Assembly: GCF_021155765.1 (NCBI RefSeq)
Contig: NC_060117.1
Location: 1,000,501 to 1,064,500 of the forward strand
DNA: 64,000 nucleotides
Direction of reading: 5' to 3'
Origin: Diprion similis
Taxonomy: Eukaryota > Arthropoda > Insecta > Hymenoptera > Diprionidae
Shown: positions 13,201 to 26,611 of the stretch, piece by piece
Layout of the letters: every line of letters starts with the position of its first letter
Numbering within the stretch: position 1 is the first letter of the stretch
Notes under the pieces: generated by a model
Databases searched by the model: none
Told to the model about the DNA's origin: nothing
Seen by the model: the letters and a program-made list of their open reading frames with translations, nothing else
Translations under genes and position numbers: made by a program

Positions 13201-14965
13201 ATCATTGGCATTGGGGTGGGAGAGGACGGCTAGACCAAACTAAGAATAGGACTGATGGATGGATATATAGAGAAGGAAGGAGGGGGGAAGAAAATGAAGC
13301 AATTTACTATTTTCTAACTGCTCGCGACGTTGTTAGGTATCAGCAGTAAGACAAGAAGCTCCGTTATCCTGTCTTTTTGCTTATTCTCAAACCATGATAA
13401 GCATGATCTTTAAATATTTTGTAGGAGAAACCGAATTTATTATTAAATCTTTATCTCTAATTACACCATCACTTGCAGTGATCGCGTGGCTATATATGAT
13501 TAAAAAATAAAGATACTTGACGGATTTTTTCATTTATCAGGAATGATTATTATAGTATGACGGCCAAACACTTTCTTTGTTATTCATTTGTGGAATAACT
13601 GGTTTTTAAATACATTCACACGAGTATTCCTGTTCAAACAATTCAGCAGCTTCAAATCGTTTATCCTTCAATGTAATTGTAATATAAAATTTTAAAGCGC
13701 TCAAGGCTAATTAATATTCAGGTTAAAAATAAAACGGGTCTGTTTGCAGGCAGCTAATAAATGCTGGCTAAATACGACAATCCAGATTCTTGAACAACGA
13801 TAATATTTCTATTCAGGAAAACAATAACAAAACTACCTCGTGATAATTTGAAACTGCGAAAGAGAGCAATGTGTAACAAGGGGCGTCAACGACCATTATC
13901 AACAACTGGAATGTTACAGGGTGATAACGCCGCTGAGCCACATGATAATACTACCAATGGCGCTTAGATAGCTAGGAATATTTCTAACTAAGAAGTAGAT
14001 GGAAAGCATTATTCAATAATTCTCCTTTACTCTATTCTCATTTTCAACCAATTATCATCCAACCCCATCATTATCGTCCCACCTTTTATTATTTATTTCT
14101 GTAATCATTGACTCGATTTTTTCTTTCTCTCGTTCGTCGATGCCTCAAAAATCATAAATCCAGTTTGTTTTATTATTTTCCTTGTATTGTTTGTAAAAAA
14201 TAAAAATTTATTTTTGTGAAAAAAAAAAACAAAACAAAAACGTGATTTCACGAGTAACAAAAAGTAACGAAAACAACATCAGCCCATACGCGAGCCACGT
14301 GAAATTGAACAGTGACAGCGCGCGCTGCATGCGCGCAAAAGGGTCGGCGGGGCGGTGGCGGCGGCGGGGGGAGGGGGGGGGGCTGCAGCTATGACGGACG
14401 AGGCTCGTGATGACGATGACGAACGGCGAACGGTACTAACGGTACTTTTGGAGATATTTGGCAGAAGTAGGGTTTCAACGAGGACATGTAAGGACGGAAC
14501 TTATCAACGAACCTGGCTGAGTATAGAGCTGCTGAGTTGAGATTTAACGAGTAGTGATTTGAACACTTCTCTCTCGACGTTTCCTCCGGACGGTGAACAC
14601 TTTTCGTAAACTTCCCTATAGAACGCCGGTATCGAACCTACAAATTATGGTGAATGAAGAAAACGGAAACTATAGAGAATTGAGTAATGTAGAAAAATCG
14701 ATTGGATTCGACGAGAAGATGCAAGATAGTTGTGAATTGTTTTTTTTTTTTAAACTGATTTATTTCACAATGAAAGCAAACAAATCGACGCTTGTTGTTA
14801 GTTATATACATAATTATGTTTACAAAAGTTTCCTCGCGATCGATATGCTTATACAATTTTCATACGATAAAGTTATTCGACTCGATCGTTGTTTATTTCT
14901 TCAAATTGATTCGCAGTGTTTGCGTTTTGTTTTCATTTACCGAACGATAGATCGGTGGAAGCCAT
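10258..14965 (-). CDS. SNX8: sorting nexin 8 (EH-like + PX + BAR)
   Basis: Membrane-remodelling sorting nexin of the SNX8/Mvp1 family, acting in endosome-to-Golgi retrieval (established knowledge). Nine minus-strand exons: 14965-14941, 14637-14513, 12510-12378, 12142-11949, 11845-11728, 11643-11184, 11094-10878, 10787-10599, 10344-10258. Total 1548 nt, 515 aa, with every phase matching. The start lies in a Kozak-like CCAAAATGGC, and exon 1 encodes only MASTDLSF plus one base. Residues about 10-95 form an EH-like module ([10 protein letters not shown] ... [20 protein letters not shown]). The PX domain spans about 134-240 and contains [18 protein letters not shown] and RRYNDF (167-172), whose arginine is expected to contact PI3P. 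The BAR domain spans about 260-505, with [29 protein letters not shown] and [11 protein letters not shown]. Human SNX8 is 465 aa, so this form is longer at the N-terminus. Intron 2 is 2.0 kb. The last exon encodes [13 protein letters not shown], matching the human VWNDLRPKLSCL region. Confidence 0.93.
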
Positions 14966-15560
14966 TTTGGATAACTTCTAGATCATCCGGGATCTTGGCG
15001 TGAGTGCGTGTGTGAGAAACTGCGTGCGTAGACGCGATCTTCCCCCTCTCTTTCTCTCAATATCTCAATGGTAAACAATGACGGCGATGATCACGGATGA
15101 TCGTCTCTGGGTCGCACTCGACTCGACGTTCGTAGTAAAGCGTAACTTCGAATGAATTCGAAACCCCCATTTGAAGAGGAATTAGAACGAGCTGAGGACC
15201 GGCGGCTTGCCAGTGCAATTCGGTCTCGCGACGACGTCGTTTGTATTACGCGTACCGCTATACTGCTTACGTACTCGAATAACAATCGGCGTAATTCGTG
15301 CTTTCGGATCGACGAGAGTCACACGCAACACGCGCCATTGCTCATGCCCCCTACGCCTGGCTGGCAGCGGCGAACTGACACCGACTGACACGGACTACGT
15401 CGACTGCTCTCGTGCTCTCAGCCCGACGATGCTTTCAGACTTTCAGCTCTGCATGGGCTGCTCCCGGAACGAGAGGCCGGAGAGGCGAGTCCGACGCTTC
15501 CTCACATTTCTCTTTTTACTTCTCGCTATACGCCCCTAGGAAAAAAACAGTCCTGATATT
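14966..15560 (-). promoter_or_regulatory. probable SNX8 promoter/5' UTR region
   Basis: CpG-rich DNA immediately upstream of the SNX8 first exon, richer in G+C than the DNA beyond 15560. No TATA box is evident. It marks the start of the intergenic space shared head to head with kayak. The assignment is positional. Confidence 0.45.
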
Positions 15561-17890
15561 GTTTCACACGTTTATAATACCTAATTCGCTCTATACACGC
15601 GGAGGAGAAAAAGGAGGATAAATTGACGTCAAGTTATTTTTCTGACGATTCTTTATTATCGTTTATCGGAGTAATCGAATCATCGTCGAAATTAAACGAG
15701 ATTACAATTTTTTTTATTTCATACACAGAAGAGCGAAGTCTGACCCGACATACACGAAGCAGATTTTTGAAACTAATTTTTCAGGTGTCTAGATCGTAAA
15801 TTCATCTCGATAAACGATCTAGATTTACACTTTTTTACCGACACTAGATAATACCACTGATTCACAGAGCCGACACATTACCGACATGCTTTCGTTATCC
15901 ACAACGAGTTTTAAAGCTCACGTCAGAGTGCGTGGCAACGGTGATGCCGAGCTAACTTCGCGCCTGATTGTACGGGGGGAAAATTGTCACACAGTACTTA
16001 TGAATCTATGAAAATATTCTAGTTCGAACGATGAAAATGCATAATGACTACCGTGTTGAACGAGGAATAACACATATCTACACGCTTTAGATCGGTGTAA
16101 GTATAATAGTTGGACTCTTGCGGAAAAAAATTTGCAATTTCTGTAGTCTCCCAGCATTCGAAACGGACAAAACTATGTATTTACAGTAACGTTCATTAAT
16201 AGGTACCCATATAGTGGATTACTATTTGTTTTTTTTTTTTTGCAATGAAAACTGGAACGAGTTTCTTTTCCAAGCAAATTTCATGTACCGATGAGTAGCG
16301 ACGCAAGTGACAGACGAAACAATCGCGATACGTTGATCATAGACACGTAAAATTTCCATAGAAAAAAAGCTTGTTTCAGTTTTGATTCCAGACAGGATAG
16401 GGGTCAAAACTTGGTAGAATCAATATTTCGAATGACCGATGTATCGACATTTCAAGGGAAGATTTTGAGCAATTCAATTTTTTTTATTTCATTTTTGCAA
16501 TATTGAACTGTTCCAAGTTTTGACCCCTACCCTTAAAAAAAATAGGATGCCGCTGGAAATCCATTAAAGAATATTACCCATAGGTATGCACGCAATTCTA
16601 CGTAGGTAGACATGATTGGTATGATATTGCAATTAGAATAAATCTGCGGAAATGAAATTATTAAAGAAATGCTGCTGAGAATTGAAAGAGATGGAAGAAA
16701 AACAACACGTGCAGGTGTAGAGTATTTACGTAGGCATCAATGCCACATTCCATGCATCGCGTCGTAGCCGAAGTGCAAATACGCGCCACAAATGCGTGTT
16801 TCAACCTGCCATGCCATGCCGGTCCGATACCCAGATATGGTGCTATTGTACAGTCCTTGGCTAGAAGGATGCGGAGTTGCTAAATGTGTATTACTGTGAG
16901 CTAGCTCAGGGTTAACAACTGCCAATTTCGATATCCATCGCTGCTGCTGCTGCTGCTGTTGTTGCCGCTGCGCGATCAAGTCAAGTTTCTATATCTACTG
17001 CATCATGTATACTAATCGTAAGCCTATTATTTTTTACCACTTGAACGCACCGCGTGTAATCATATTCCAAAAGCAATCTAGGTGAATGTCACAGCCGCAA
17101 TCGTTGTCTCTCGTCTATATTAACATACGTACAAGTATGCCTTATAGGTATGTACCTGTACACGTGGACGCCAATTCATCAATGGAAAACGAAAAATAAT
17201 TAAATGTAAAATAGTAACCGATGTGTGTCAGTCCTTTTTACTTGCGATAGATTAGTGGGCGAAGAAAAAAGGCCAAAAAGAATCTTACGACCGGATTACA
17301 GTTCACAAAGTTATCATTGTTCTCACGATAATAGGATATTATTTTTAAGTTTATGCGCGATTTATCGAGTATACAAAAATACGCTCTAGTTACATGCATG
17401 ACATGATAAATCACGATTGATATTTAATTATAACGCATATCTCATACCTCATCTGTATGATAAACAGAATATATAGGTAAACCGCCTGTGTACTGCACCA
17501 CATTGCGTAATCGAAAAAATAAGTCTTACACCGCATATATTTTTATTTTATTGTTCTTTTCCTCGCTTTTTACAAAGCGATTTTTCCGTTATTGAATAAT
17601 TCTGCCATCCGGTTCAAATTTGTGATCCTCTCACAAACTACGAAACTTGAATGATTATATATGTATGTCATTACACTCCGCTTTTCTGTGACACTCATCA
17701 ATTCAGCGTATATTATACCTATGTCGTAATAACAAGTGTGAGAAAACGAATACCCGTCCAACAATTATCCTACCCAGCTATGCGGACGCCGTCATTAGGA
17801 TGTAATCATAGTTTCAAATTCTCGGAATCCCCTCGGTAATAGAGAGAGCATTGATTACCCCGAATTTCTGCACGCATGTACAAGTTAGTG
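15561..17890. other. intergenic, no gene seen
   Basis: No plausible exon on either strand. It contains a fold-back sequence (16398-16529) and a CTG/CAG-type run near 16939-16975 that yields a polyglutamine-like open frame on the minus strand. That frame has no other protein-like features and I treat it as non-coding. Confidence 0.6.
16398..16529. repeat. inverted repeat able to form a long hairpin
   Basis: TAGGGGTCAAAACTTGG (16398-16414) is exactly complementary to CCAAGTTTTGACCCCTA (16513-16529), with about 98 bp between. Inner sequences (TCAATATT near 16420 and AATATTGA near 16500) extend the pairing imperfectly. It could be a small fold-back element; no terminal duplication was identified. 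Confidence 0.7.
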
Positions 17891-19455
17891 GATACACGGA
17901 GTTTAACGGTGAGTCACGGCGGGTTCTCGTTTGATACCGACCGACAATCGACTGCACCCCCCCAAGCAAACTTCACCCACGCGATCCCGCTAGGCTCCGT
18001 ATACCCATGTGCATGAGTCACCGGAAATACTCGGAAGCGCTCTACTCCTCCTCCTCCTCCTCCTCCTCCTCCTCCTTCTCCGCCTCCTGTTTCTACACTT
18101 CCACCTCGTTCGTTCTCGATCTCGTTTAAAGTTTCACTTCATCGAGACGTCACGGGAGTCTCCGCGGCTATCCCAAAGCTCCCTCCTCCACCTCATCCCG
18201 TCCACCACACTTCTCTCCAGGTACATGTATACTTACATTTCATACTTTCGTATTGTCTGGGTATAATCTTCATCCGTCGTCTAGTGAGGACTTTGGTTTA
18301 TGAAATAATCTCTGAGTCTGAATCGCAACGATAGAGATTACGTGGAATTCTAATTTCAGAGAGAAAAGTCATCATGCGTGTAGTATATTTTTTTTTTTTT
18401 TAATTTATTCACCCACATGGTCACAGCTTTCAATGTCTAATAATGGGTGTAATTGATATGCGTATTACAAAATTGAGATACGATAAAAATTTGAAAACGC
18501 AATTCCGACTGACCACTGGTCTTCCTATTCTGTCTCTCCTTTCCGACTGGGCCTCCTCGTGTATTCCAGGAACAAAAGTGCATAAATAACAAACGTACTC
18601 CTTGGTTCATAGTCAGAACACATTCTTTCAGTTTCTCTCAACGATTTTCGGCAGCCCTGATAGATCAACGAGTTATATGTGTGAAAAAGAGATAAGCGTT
18701 CAGGAGAAATAAAATAATCTTCGCAGTAGCAGGGCGCCCGGTTACAGCGTTACGCTACTGCCCCGGATGGTTCCACGGCGGCGATGACGTCACTCGAGAA
18801 CGGGGGCCTCTGATTGGCGGGCACGAGTTCTCTACGCGGACGGGAATAACGAATGACATCATTCGGCTCTTGCCTCGCCTCCCCCCCTCGCCCCGGGCCA
18901 AGGTATTCCCCCACGGGGTGAGTCATCCTCGTCGCTGGTCGCGTTAACACGAACAACTCGTCGAAGAAGAGAACACGAGAACGTCGAGAAGTCGAATTAC
19001 TCAGAGTTTAAGACCTCGCGCTCGCGCTCGCGCATTAAGAGAAATAACCACGAGGCGATCGACGGATAGATAACCGTTACGTTGTCTCTTATTTCGTGAC
19101 TTAATATACACGCGTGGACCAAATAGTAGAAGACTCGCCCCGTTTTCTCTACGATTGTTGATACGGGGGGAACTGGCGAAAAGACGCGGTGAAACTTTGT
19201 TATACACCGCGAGAAAAACGCCTGATTCTTTAACTCTTCGATATATTATAATTATAATATCGTTAAAAAGAGAGGGAGATCGAACTGAAGTTAGTTTCGG
19301 AACGTCGGGACGGTTCGTGCTTGTTTTTTCCATTCAACGTTCTTTTGTTTCGAAAATTACGAAGACGACGACGACTTTTCGCCGTTCGAGAATACTATCT
19401 AAATCCTCGTTTAATCACTGGATTATCAAGTTCGGATATAAAAAATCCGTCAACC
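17890..19455 (+). promoter_or_regulatory. kayak promoter A region with AP-1 and CRE sites
   Basis: Directly upstream of kayak first exon A. Exact AP-1 sites TGAGTCA lie at 17910-17916, 18014-18020 and 18919-18925. A perfect CRE, TGACGTCA, lies at 18785-18792, followed by an inverted CCAAT box (ATTGG, 18813-18817). G+C and CpG rise around 18720-18960. AP-1 is the dimer formed by Fos/Kayak with Jun, so these sites would allow feedback control. A (CTC)n run lies near 18043-18077. The transcription start is not resolvable by eye. Confidence 0.6.
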
Positions 19456-19599
19456 ATGAAGCTGGACGTCGGCGACGCGCTTTACGACAGCTCGTCAAGC
19501 GTTTCAACGGACAGCGGTGCCTCGCAGAGTTCTCGTGTCAGCAGCCATGATTTTCTATCAAGCATCGCCAACTCCTCGGCGACAGCGCCGTCTAACAAC
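19456..19599 (+). CDS. kay: kayak alternative first coding exon A
   Basis: Starts at a strong CAACCATGAAG context and encodes 48 residues beginning [15 protein letters not shown], Ser-rich and acidic, ending ...ATAPSNN at a consensus donor (GTGAGT). Phase 0 matches the acceptor at 41965. It lies below a CpG-rich promoter with CRE and AP-1 sites. That it splices to the kayak body is inferred from phase, strand and the absence of any other downstream partner. Confidence 0.75.
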
Positions 19600-22500
19600 G
19601 TGAGTACCCAGGCAACAATCGCCTTTAATAACCAACCACTTACATCGACGATCGTTGTTCGCGCTCCTCGCTTTCACCTGCGCTAAATCATCGTTTTCGA
19701 TTTTCGAACAAGAGACCCTAACCTTACCTGATTCTAACTCTAACCCTCCAGCCGTCGCATTTTCCTTCTAACCGTTAATCCCAAGCCTCGTTGTTGCATA
19801 TTTCTAGAGACAAGTTTGTTGAAAAGGATTTACGCAATCGTCCTTCCCTCCACCTCCTCCGTTTTCCCTGCAACGTTGCGTTGCCGTTGATTGGTCGGCT
19901 CTGTCTCGTTTCTTTCTCGAGATTGTCAGAGCGAGATAGCGAGGCAGCGAGAGTGACTTGCAACATTTTCCTCGCCAGTAGTTGTTTTTCAAATTGCATA
20001 TAACATATCCCGGTGTTGTACCGACTGTAGAATGTAATGTAATGTAATCGTAGTTTCGTATTATTGTGTAATCGAGGACCGACGGAACGATGATTTTATA
20101 CCTTATCTACGTATTGCCCGTATCATCGAAGGGACACGTCGATGCGTGAACGTTTTTTTATGAATACAATTTTTGCCCTTTCAGTCGCGCAATTCAGTTA
20201 CGAAGATGCAAAAAAAGTCCAGGATTTTTTTTGGAATATAGAAAAAAAGAATTACTAATAAAAAGGGTGCAACTATATACTGCAATGGCCAACCGTGACT
20301 GAAAGGGTTAAGAACCTCTCGTAAATCTATACTGCGCCTTTTTATCGCACACGATCAGAATCCCGATGCACGGATTCAAAACCCGCCTTCGTCGCCGTTC
20401 GTTCGTCCGTCGCTGGTCGTCGCTGAGAAGAACTTATAAATATAGACCCGTTAAACGCCGTCATCGACCATATTAACTAACCCGAATAATAATTTCATTC
20501 GTAGGTTGAATACCGAAAATTAGCACCGCCGAATCAGCGTCGTAGTTTCTCGTAAGTGGAACTTGAAAAAAAAGATATGTAACGAGAATCGTTAAAAATA
20601 AGCAATATACAAACACCACACAGGAATTGGTATCGTTATAATAGCTGTAACCTATGTCGTATTATCGTTTCTTCGTTATTCTTTCGTACAAAAATAGATC
20701 TTTGTACGTACACACACGTTTTCCCGCTTACCTATTTTTAATGAGGTGGGTGTAATCGCCTACCACCACCTTGCGTCGGAGAAGGCATAGGTATGCGTGT
20801 AAAACAGTGTAGTTGGCAGTACTTGCAACAGCAGCTGTTTTACCAGAGAACAGAAAATCAGACAGCAGGCAATCGTTCGATCGATACAATTATGATACGT
20901 ATAGTACAAAGTAATATTTTATTTCATTTAAACAGATGTTTTCAGTCTCCAAACGCTGTAAAACTCGCCATCATCATTTTAATAATTCACTATATCATTA
21001 TCGCTCGTTGTTCTACTAACTGCAATTCTCTTCCCCTTAATTTTCTTCGCTTCCACTGCGTGTAAACAAAATTTTACTAATGATATATCTACTATGCAAA
21101 ACGCGCATTGTAAATATACACATATATATATGTATATATATATATACCTGACTCAGGGGAAGCCCGTTTATTTTCGCTTAATAGCAGGCGGTCAGGAAAT
21201 TTATTTACGCATCATTGCAACGTACGTAGGTATATATAGTTAGATGTGTATGTGTTACAGGCATTAGTTTTTCGGCGTACACCGTGCGCGGGAATACGGA
21301 TATAAAATAAACAAGCGATATAATCTCCGTCGGTCATCGGAGACGTATATAACGCATAGCAGGAAGGCGTGACGTGTGTATTTGCGTATTTATTTATTTA
21401 TTCGTCTGGAAGTACTGTTACTACTTATGTACCGCTTCTATTCAACAAATAACTACTTTTCCCCCCCTCCGCTTATAATGTGTATATTTATTATGTACTA
21501 TATACCAGAGTGTATGAGTCATTCCGCACGCACTTTCGGTAGCATACGAGACTGTAAACAAAAAACGAAAAAAAAAAAAAAAAAAAAACGATCCTGTCCC
21601 ATTGCAAGAAAGTTAAAAGAGAGCCTATTCAGCAGAAGATAAAAAATCCTGAGAAATTTAAATAAATGACGAATAGTTGAGAGAAAAGTAATTTCGTAAA
21701 ACGTGTAAGACAAAAAATAAGAATATAAATTTTTTTTAATTAATTGTAACCAACAACAACGACTATCTAATTCATTATACTACCTATGTTACACGCGCAT
21801 ATAATATTGCTGCACACTTGCTATTTATTCGGACTCTTGACGAAGGGGTTTCCCCGTTCCGTTTCGTTCTTCTACCCTAACGCGTTTCGAAATAGAACGT
21901 TATTTATGGTGCGCACATTAGCTGTAGGTACACGGGTGATTATACGTATATATGTATAGTAAACGGGGCTAAGAGCTATTTTAAAAGTCAACCTTACAGA
22001 GGTACGATTGTAACCTCGGTTTATAACGGTTTCCACTTCTTCGACCCTTTGTTCATCCTCTGGTAATAATCTCTATACGTCGTTGTGACAAATAAATAGA
22101 AATTTGAAAATCTGCGGTAAAAGTAATTGCCGTTATTATTCTTTAAGCTTTAATTCCTGTCGTTTAGTGTGTCGATATTGTTTTCTTTCATATGAATTTA
22201 TTATCGTTTCTATTTATCATCATCCGCGCGACGCATGCAGGTAGTAGATTTAATTACGAGAGTAGGTACAAGAAACAACGATTATCATTCAGCATCGACA
22301 ACGATAATCTGAACCACGATCTAATCGTAAATTAATGAATAAATAAATAACTGGCGAACCTTTTACACGTGCGCTGCGCTCTGCATGCGCGGGAATAAAA
22401 CGAAACGAACTATATATGTATGTGTGCACCATGTATGCATACGTACACAAGGAAGTGCGTGGTGAATCATGTCAGTCGTAGAGTCTGACGGACTGACTCT

Positions 22501-25500
22501 GTTGTACACGCTGCACGTGTTCTTCGTACATTATATGTATGTACTGTTTTAAAAGCTCTTTGTTCGATCGTACGAGAGTGACTCGATTTTCCGACGCAGC
22601 GGCAACGACGCTCGCTAACTTCACGCCGATTTATACCTATATGGTGTATGACGGGAATCACCGTCTCTGCAGGATATCGCTTGATCACTTTGTTTATAAG
22701 TTTACTGTAGGGTGTGCGCAGTTTGTTTTTGATTTAACTGTCGTCGCCGGATCCTCTTGCATCGGGTGTATACAAGAATTGAGCCTTGTACAAAACCTTG
22801 TTTACAAAGCTTTATACGTGGTACGTATAGATGCTCTTATAGGCTTGCGAAACACGCAATTTGTTACGCACTCGACGGCAGCTCTGTTCGTCGTCAGCTC
22901 GGATTCGTACCGCAAAAACGGAAGTACCTACCCGGGAAGTGTGTCTGACCTACTGAATTTATGACGCGAAAGAAACCGCGACGGTTCAAAGAGCGGAGTT
23001 TGCGGTATGATGTATAAAACGTAGTTAGGTACTTTGGTACACGTAATGCGTAATATTTTACAATCATATTGTGATGAAATGTAAGACATCAAAACCTGGT
23101 AGAGCGGATGATTGTGAGTATGTGAAGATAAGTAAATACCAACGCAATGTCTCATTTCTTATTCCGTGAAAATAAGTTCATACGTGCAGTCTACATTGTT
23201 ATTATGAAAAAATCACGGGAAGTGCAGAATATTGCTTTTCTTTTCATCTTTTTCTACCCGCTAATATCTATTTACATAAAAAAAAAAAAAAAAAAAAAAA
23301 AAACAAACAAACAAACAAACAAACAAACAAACAAACAAACAAACAAACAAACAAACAAACAAACAATTTACCGTTTCTCATATTTTCCTTATTTTTAATA
23401 AATAGAAATTACCTTCTCTTCTCTGTGTGCGTGTGTGCGTCTCTACTTTACCTCGAAAAGTTGTGAATAATAATGCCGAGATATGGGTTTGTCAATGGAG
23501 AACCCGAGAAACGATCAATGTTCAAAATATTCCAATAGGTACCGGGCTTTTGTGTCGAAACATTTCACTGCACCCACACACACACAGACACGTATCTCGA
23601 GTATTGGTTATTCCACGGTAAATTAAAGTACGTAGAATCGTGGACGGGTGGTGGCGGTGTGCAGCCTTGCGATATACTCGTACGATCGAACCGATATACT
23701 CACTGGACAAATCTCTACTTCCTGTAATCTATAAAAGTATATGAACTGATAGGTACATGGAATCGCTTTATTTCTTCAGTCGTAATGTAGTGGTGAGTAT
23801 TCTTACCAACTATTTTATATCCATTTTTTTTCTACATTTAGAGGACTTTTCAACGGTCATATTTCTTTGCCATTTTTTTGCTATTTATGGTTGCATATTG
23901 CAATAGGTTTTCAATTCTCGAGAGTAATTGTTGCGATGCAATGTTAATTATTATTGTTGGAAAGAAATTGATTGGAAAAAATCATGAATATTTAAGGAGT
24001 AATTCATTTCCGAAAAAAGTTATTACCCCTCTACATGTGTACATGTTTTACATAAATTTGAAGTTTTTCGAAATCTGAGTTTGAAAATTCGAGATAACGG
24101 ATCCATTATGGCGGACGAAAATTTGAAATTCGAACGAATTCGGAGAAAAAACTCTGTCAAGGGGATTTTCGGGTCGCTGATTACGAACCTGAAATCAGAT
24201 ATCGAAAATTCAGTACGGCGAATTCAATCAGTGACTGGAAAAACCGTGCATAGAGTTTCTTCACCGTATTCGTTGAAACTTGAATTTCTAAAATCTGATC
24301 ACAGATTCGTGAGCTCCCTCCCTCCCCCAACAACCAAAGAACACTATTTTGTTAAAAACGTCTTCTCAGCACCATAATACGGGACTCGTGTCGCGGCTTC
24401 CTCGAAAAGGTTTTCTTTACCCTCCCTCTCTCTCTGTTTTTCCTTCGCGATCAGCACAATTCTGTACGAAAGCGTTTCCCGATTGGCCGAGTATGAAACG
24501 CTATCAAGATGGCGGATGACGTCATCTCCCGCCACTCCGACGGCACGCGTAACACACGCACGCACCGACACGCGGAGGGCCATGGAAAGCGGGTGTTCGG
24601 CTGGGCAAATTCTAGACACGCGCATGCACACCAGGCTTCGACAATCGTGGCGGAGGGGGGGGATGACGAGGCTCACCTCCCCCCTCCTCCACGATTCGCC
24701 GCGCTGGTTTGTCGCTCCTCGTTCCTTGGTTCCTACTTCTTCTGGTATATAGAGTTGTTACAGTAACGTTGAACGGTTCATTCGGTTAACCAGAGCCTAT
24801 CGTGTTGTTGATGATAGGAAGCTTTGGAGAGACTTGCAATTAGAGAGAGAAACGGAGAGATAGATAGATAGATAGATAGATCGAGTTGATTGTGTGCGCG
24901 TGTGTCGAGAAGTGGTGTTATTAGAGCTTCTCTGACGTTGATACATATTAAACTTGTAACTTTCGTCGTTTGAATCGTTATAAACACGTTGGTGAATCAC
25001 TAACGTAACGTTCTAACCTGATGTTATACACATTATCGGTGCTTGAAAATCATCAATCTACAAAAGTAGGAAAAGGACGAAAAGGACGAAAAGGAAGAAG
25101 TCACGTCATCTTTCTCTATATCGTCACAGTTCTCTGTCAGTGAACAGTGATTAAGTAAACGAAACAACAACAACTACAACTACTTATCAGTGCGAATATC
25201 ATCGCCTACTTTTGGACAATTAAATTTCCAACTTCGACGCGTTATTGTTATTATTATTATTATAATATACGTGCAAGTACGTAAGTAACTGTTGTTACAA
25301 ATGACGCAACGTGTCCCGAGCGCCGGTTTTTACGACGTTGACACAGCCATCGAGGATCACAACTACACGATGTTCTCGATGTATCCGCCGCCGCCACCGC
25401 GACCTTCCATTATTTTGGCGACAAATTCAAACTGCACATCCGATCCCTGGCATTTAACCAAAGAAGAGAAAGCCATGGTGAGCTATACTTATACTTACAT

Positions 25501-26577
25501 TACTCAGTTTCGTACGTCTGGTATTATACCTACATCAGACTAAACTTGTGTTTTAACTATTTTTTGTATTTATTTTCATACATTTATTGCGCTTACGATT
25601 AATTCAACATCCCAACGAAGCTTTTGCGAATATTTTGAAAGTCTCGATCGTCGTCCCGTGTATCCGTGGCTGATGTTGTTGCGAAACTATACACGTTAAA
25701 CCTACTTACGGTGTCGACTTTTAGAAATCGTCAATGCGTCATCACCTTGACAATGACACAAGTGGCTAGGTAGATCCGTTATTTCTTGTTGGTCGTGTTA
25801 TAGAGCTTCGATTTCTTACTATATCCAGTTTTTCACCATTTTTATTACACATCTTATTCTCATTGAAGTATAACTGGAGGAACAGCGAATGTTTTCAAAG
25901 TCTATTCTTATACACCGTCGGAGAAGCGTGTATGATATGCAATTGGACGATCAAATCGCGCAATAATTATTATTATTATTATCTTACTCGTGCGTAATCG
26001 CCCTCGAGACGTGTCGCTATCATCGACTTTGATAATAATGACTCGACGAATTCGTTATTATACCTACCTACAAACTGACGAGTGTTCGCAGGTGTGTATG
26101 AATGTGTGTGCGCGTGTGTATATATACAATTACACGTAATCGTATCGCGAAAACCTCGCGACTAGATTATCATTATGATACTGACTGTTCATGTTTCCGT
26201 TTATATATATGAATATGTATACAATTTTCACAATCGTATAAAACGAGAGGTGGTAAGAATTGAGGCTTAAATTTCATCTCATCATTCGTTTTGCAATTAA
26301 TTTTTTTTATTTAATTATTTTTTTTCATTGAATTCATGTGCACAAATCGACTTCTTCATTATCTCGATGAATATCGCGTATGAATTTTCTTCTCTTTGGC
26401 GAGTGATATATATAAATTAATTACAACGCCGATGATGTCAAAAAAACGAAATACAAAAAAAAAAAAAATTGAAGTAAACCGTTGAGAAATCTGACCGGAA
26501 GTTAGGAGTTGGCTCTTGTTAACCTCCGCCAATTATACAAGTACGCACGTGATGTGTGTTTGTGCGTGTGTGCTGTT

Positions 26578-26611
<34 letters not shown>

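Larger units (their letters stand above)
19600..25300 (+). other. kayak intron A, first part
   Basis: Intronic for isoform A. It holds the MITE-like element, a poly-A plus (AAAC)n microsatellite at about 23278-23364, a dispersed repeat copy near 24060-24310 and promoter B. A 141-codon open frame at 22539-22964 is not low-complexity but matches nothing I recognise. Confidence 0.6.

Noticed and set aside
14355-14540. Plus-strand frame [19 protein letters not shown]
   Set aside because: Arises from a G-rich tract and runs antisense into the real SNX8 exon 2 (14513-14637).
16737-16979. Polyglutamine-bearing minus-strand frame
   Set aside because: Glutamines come from a CTG/CAG microsatellite; the remainder is not protein-like.
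24081-24377. 98-aa frame starting [15 protein letters not shown]
   Set aside because: Coincides with a degenerate dispersed repeat and continues into unrelated promoter sequence.
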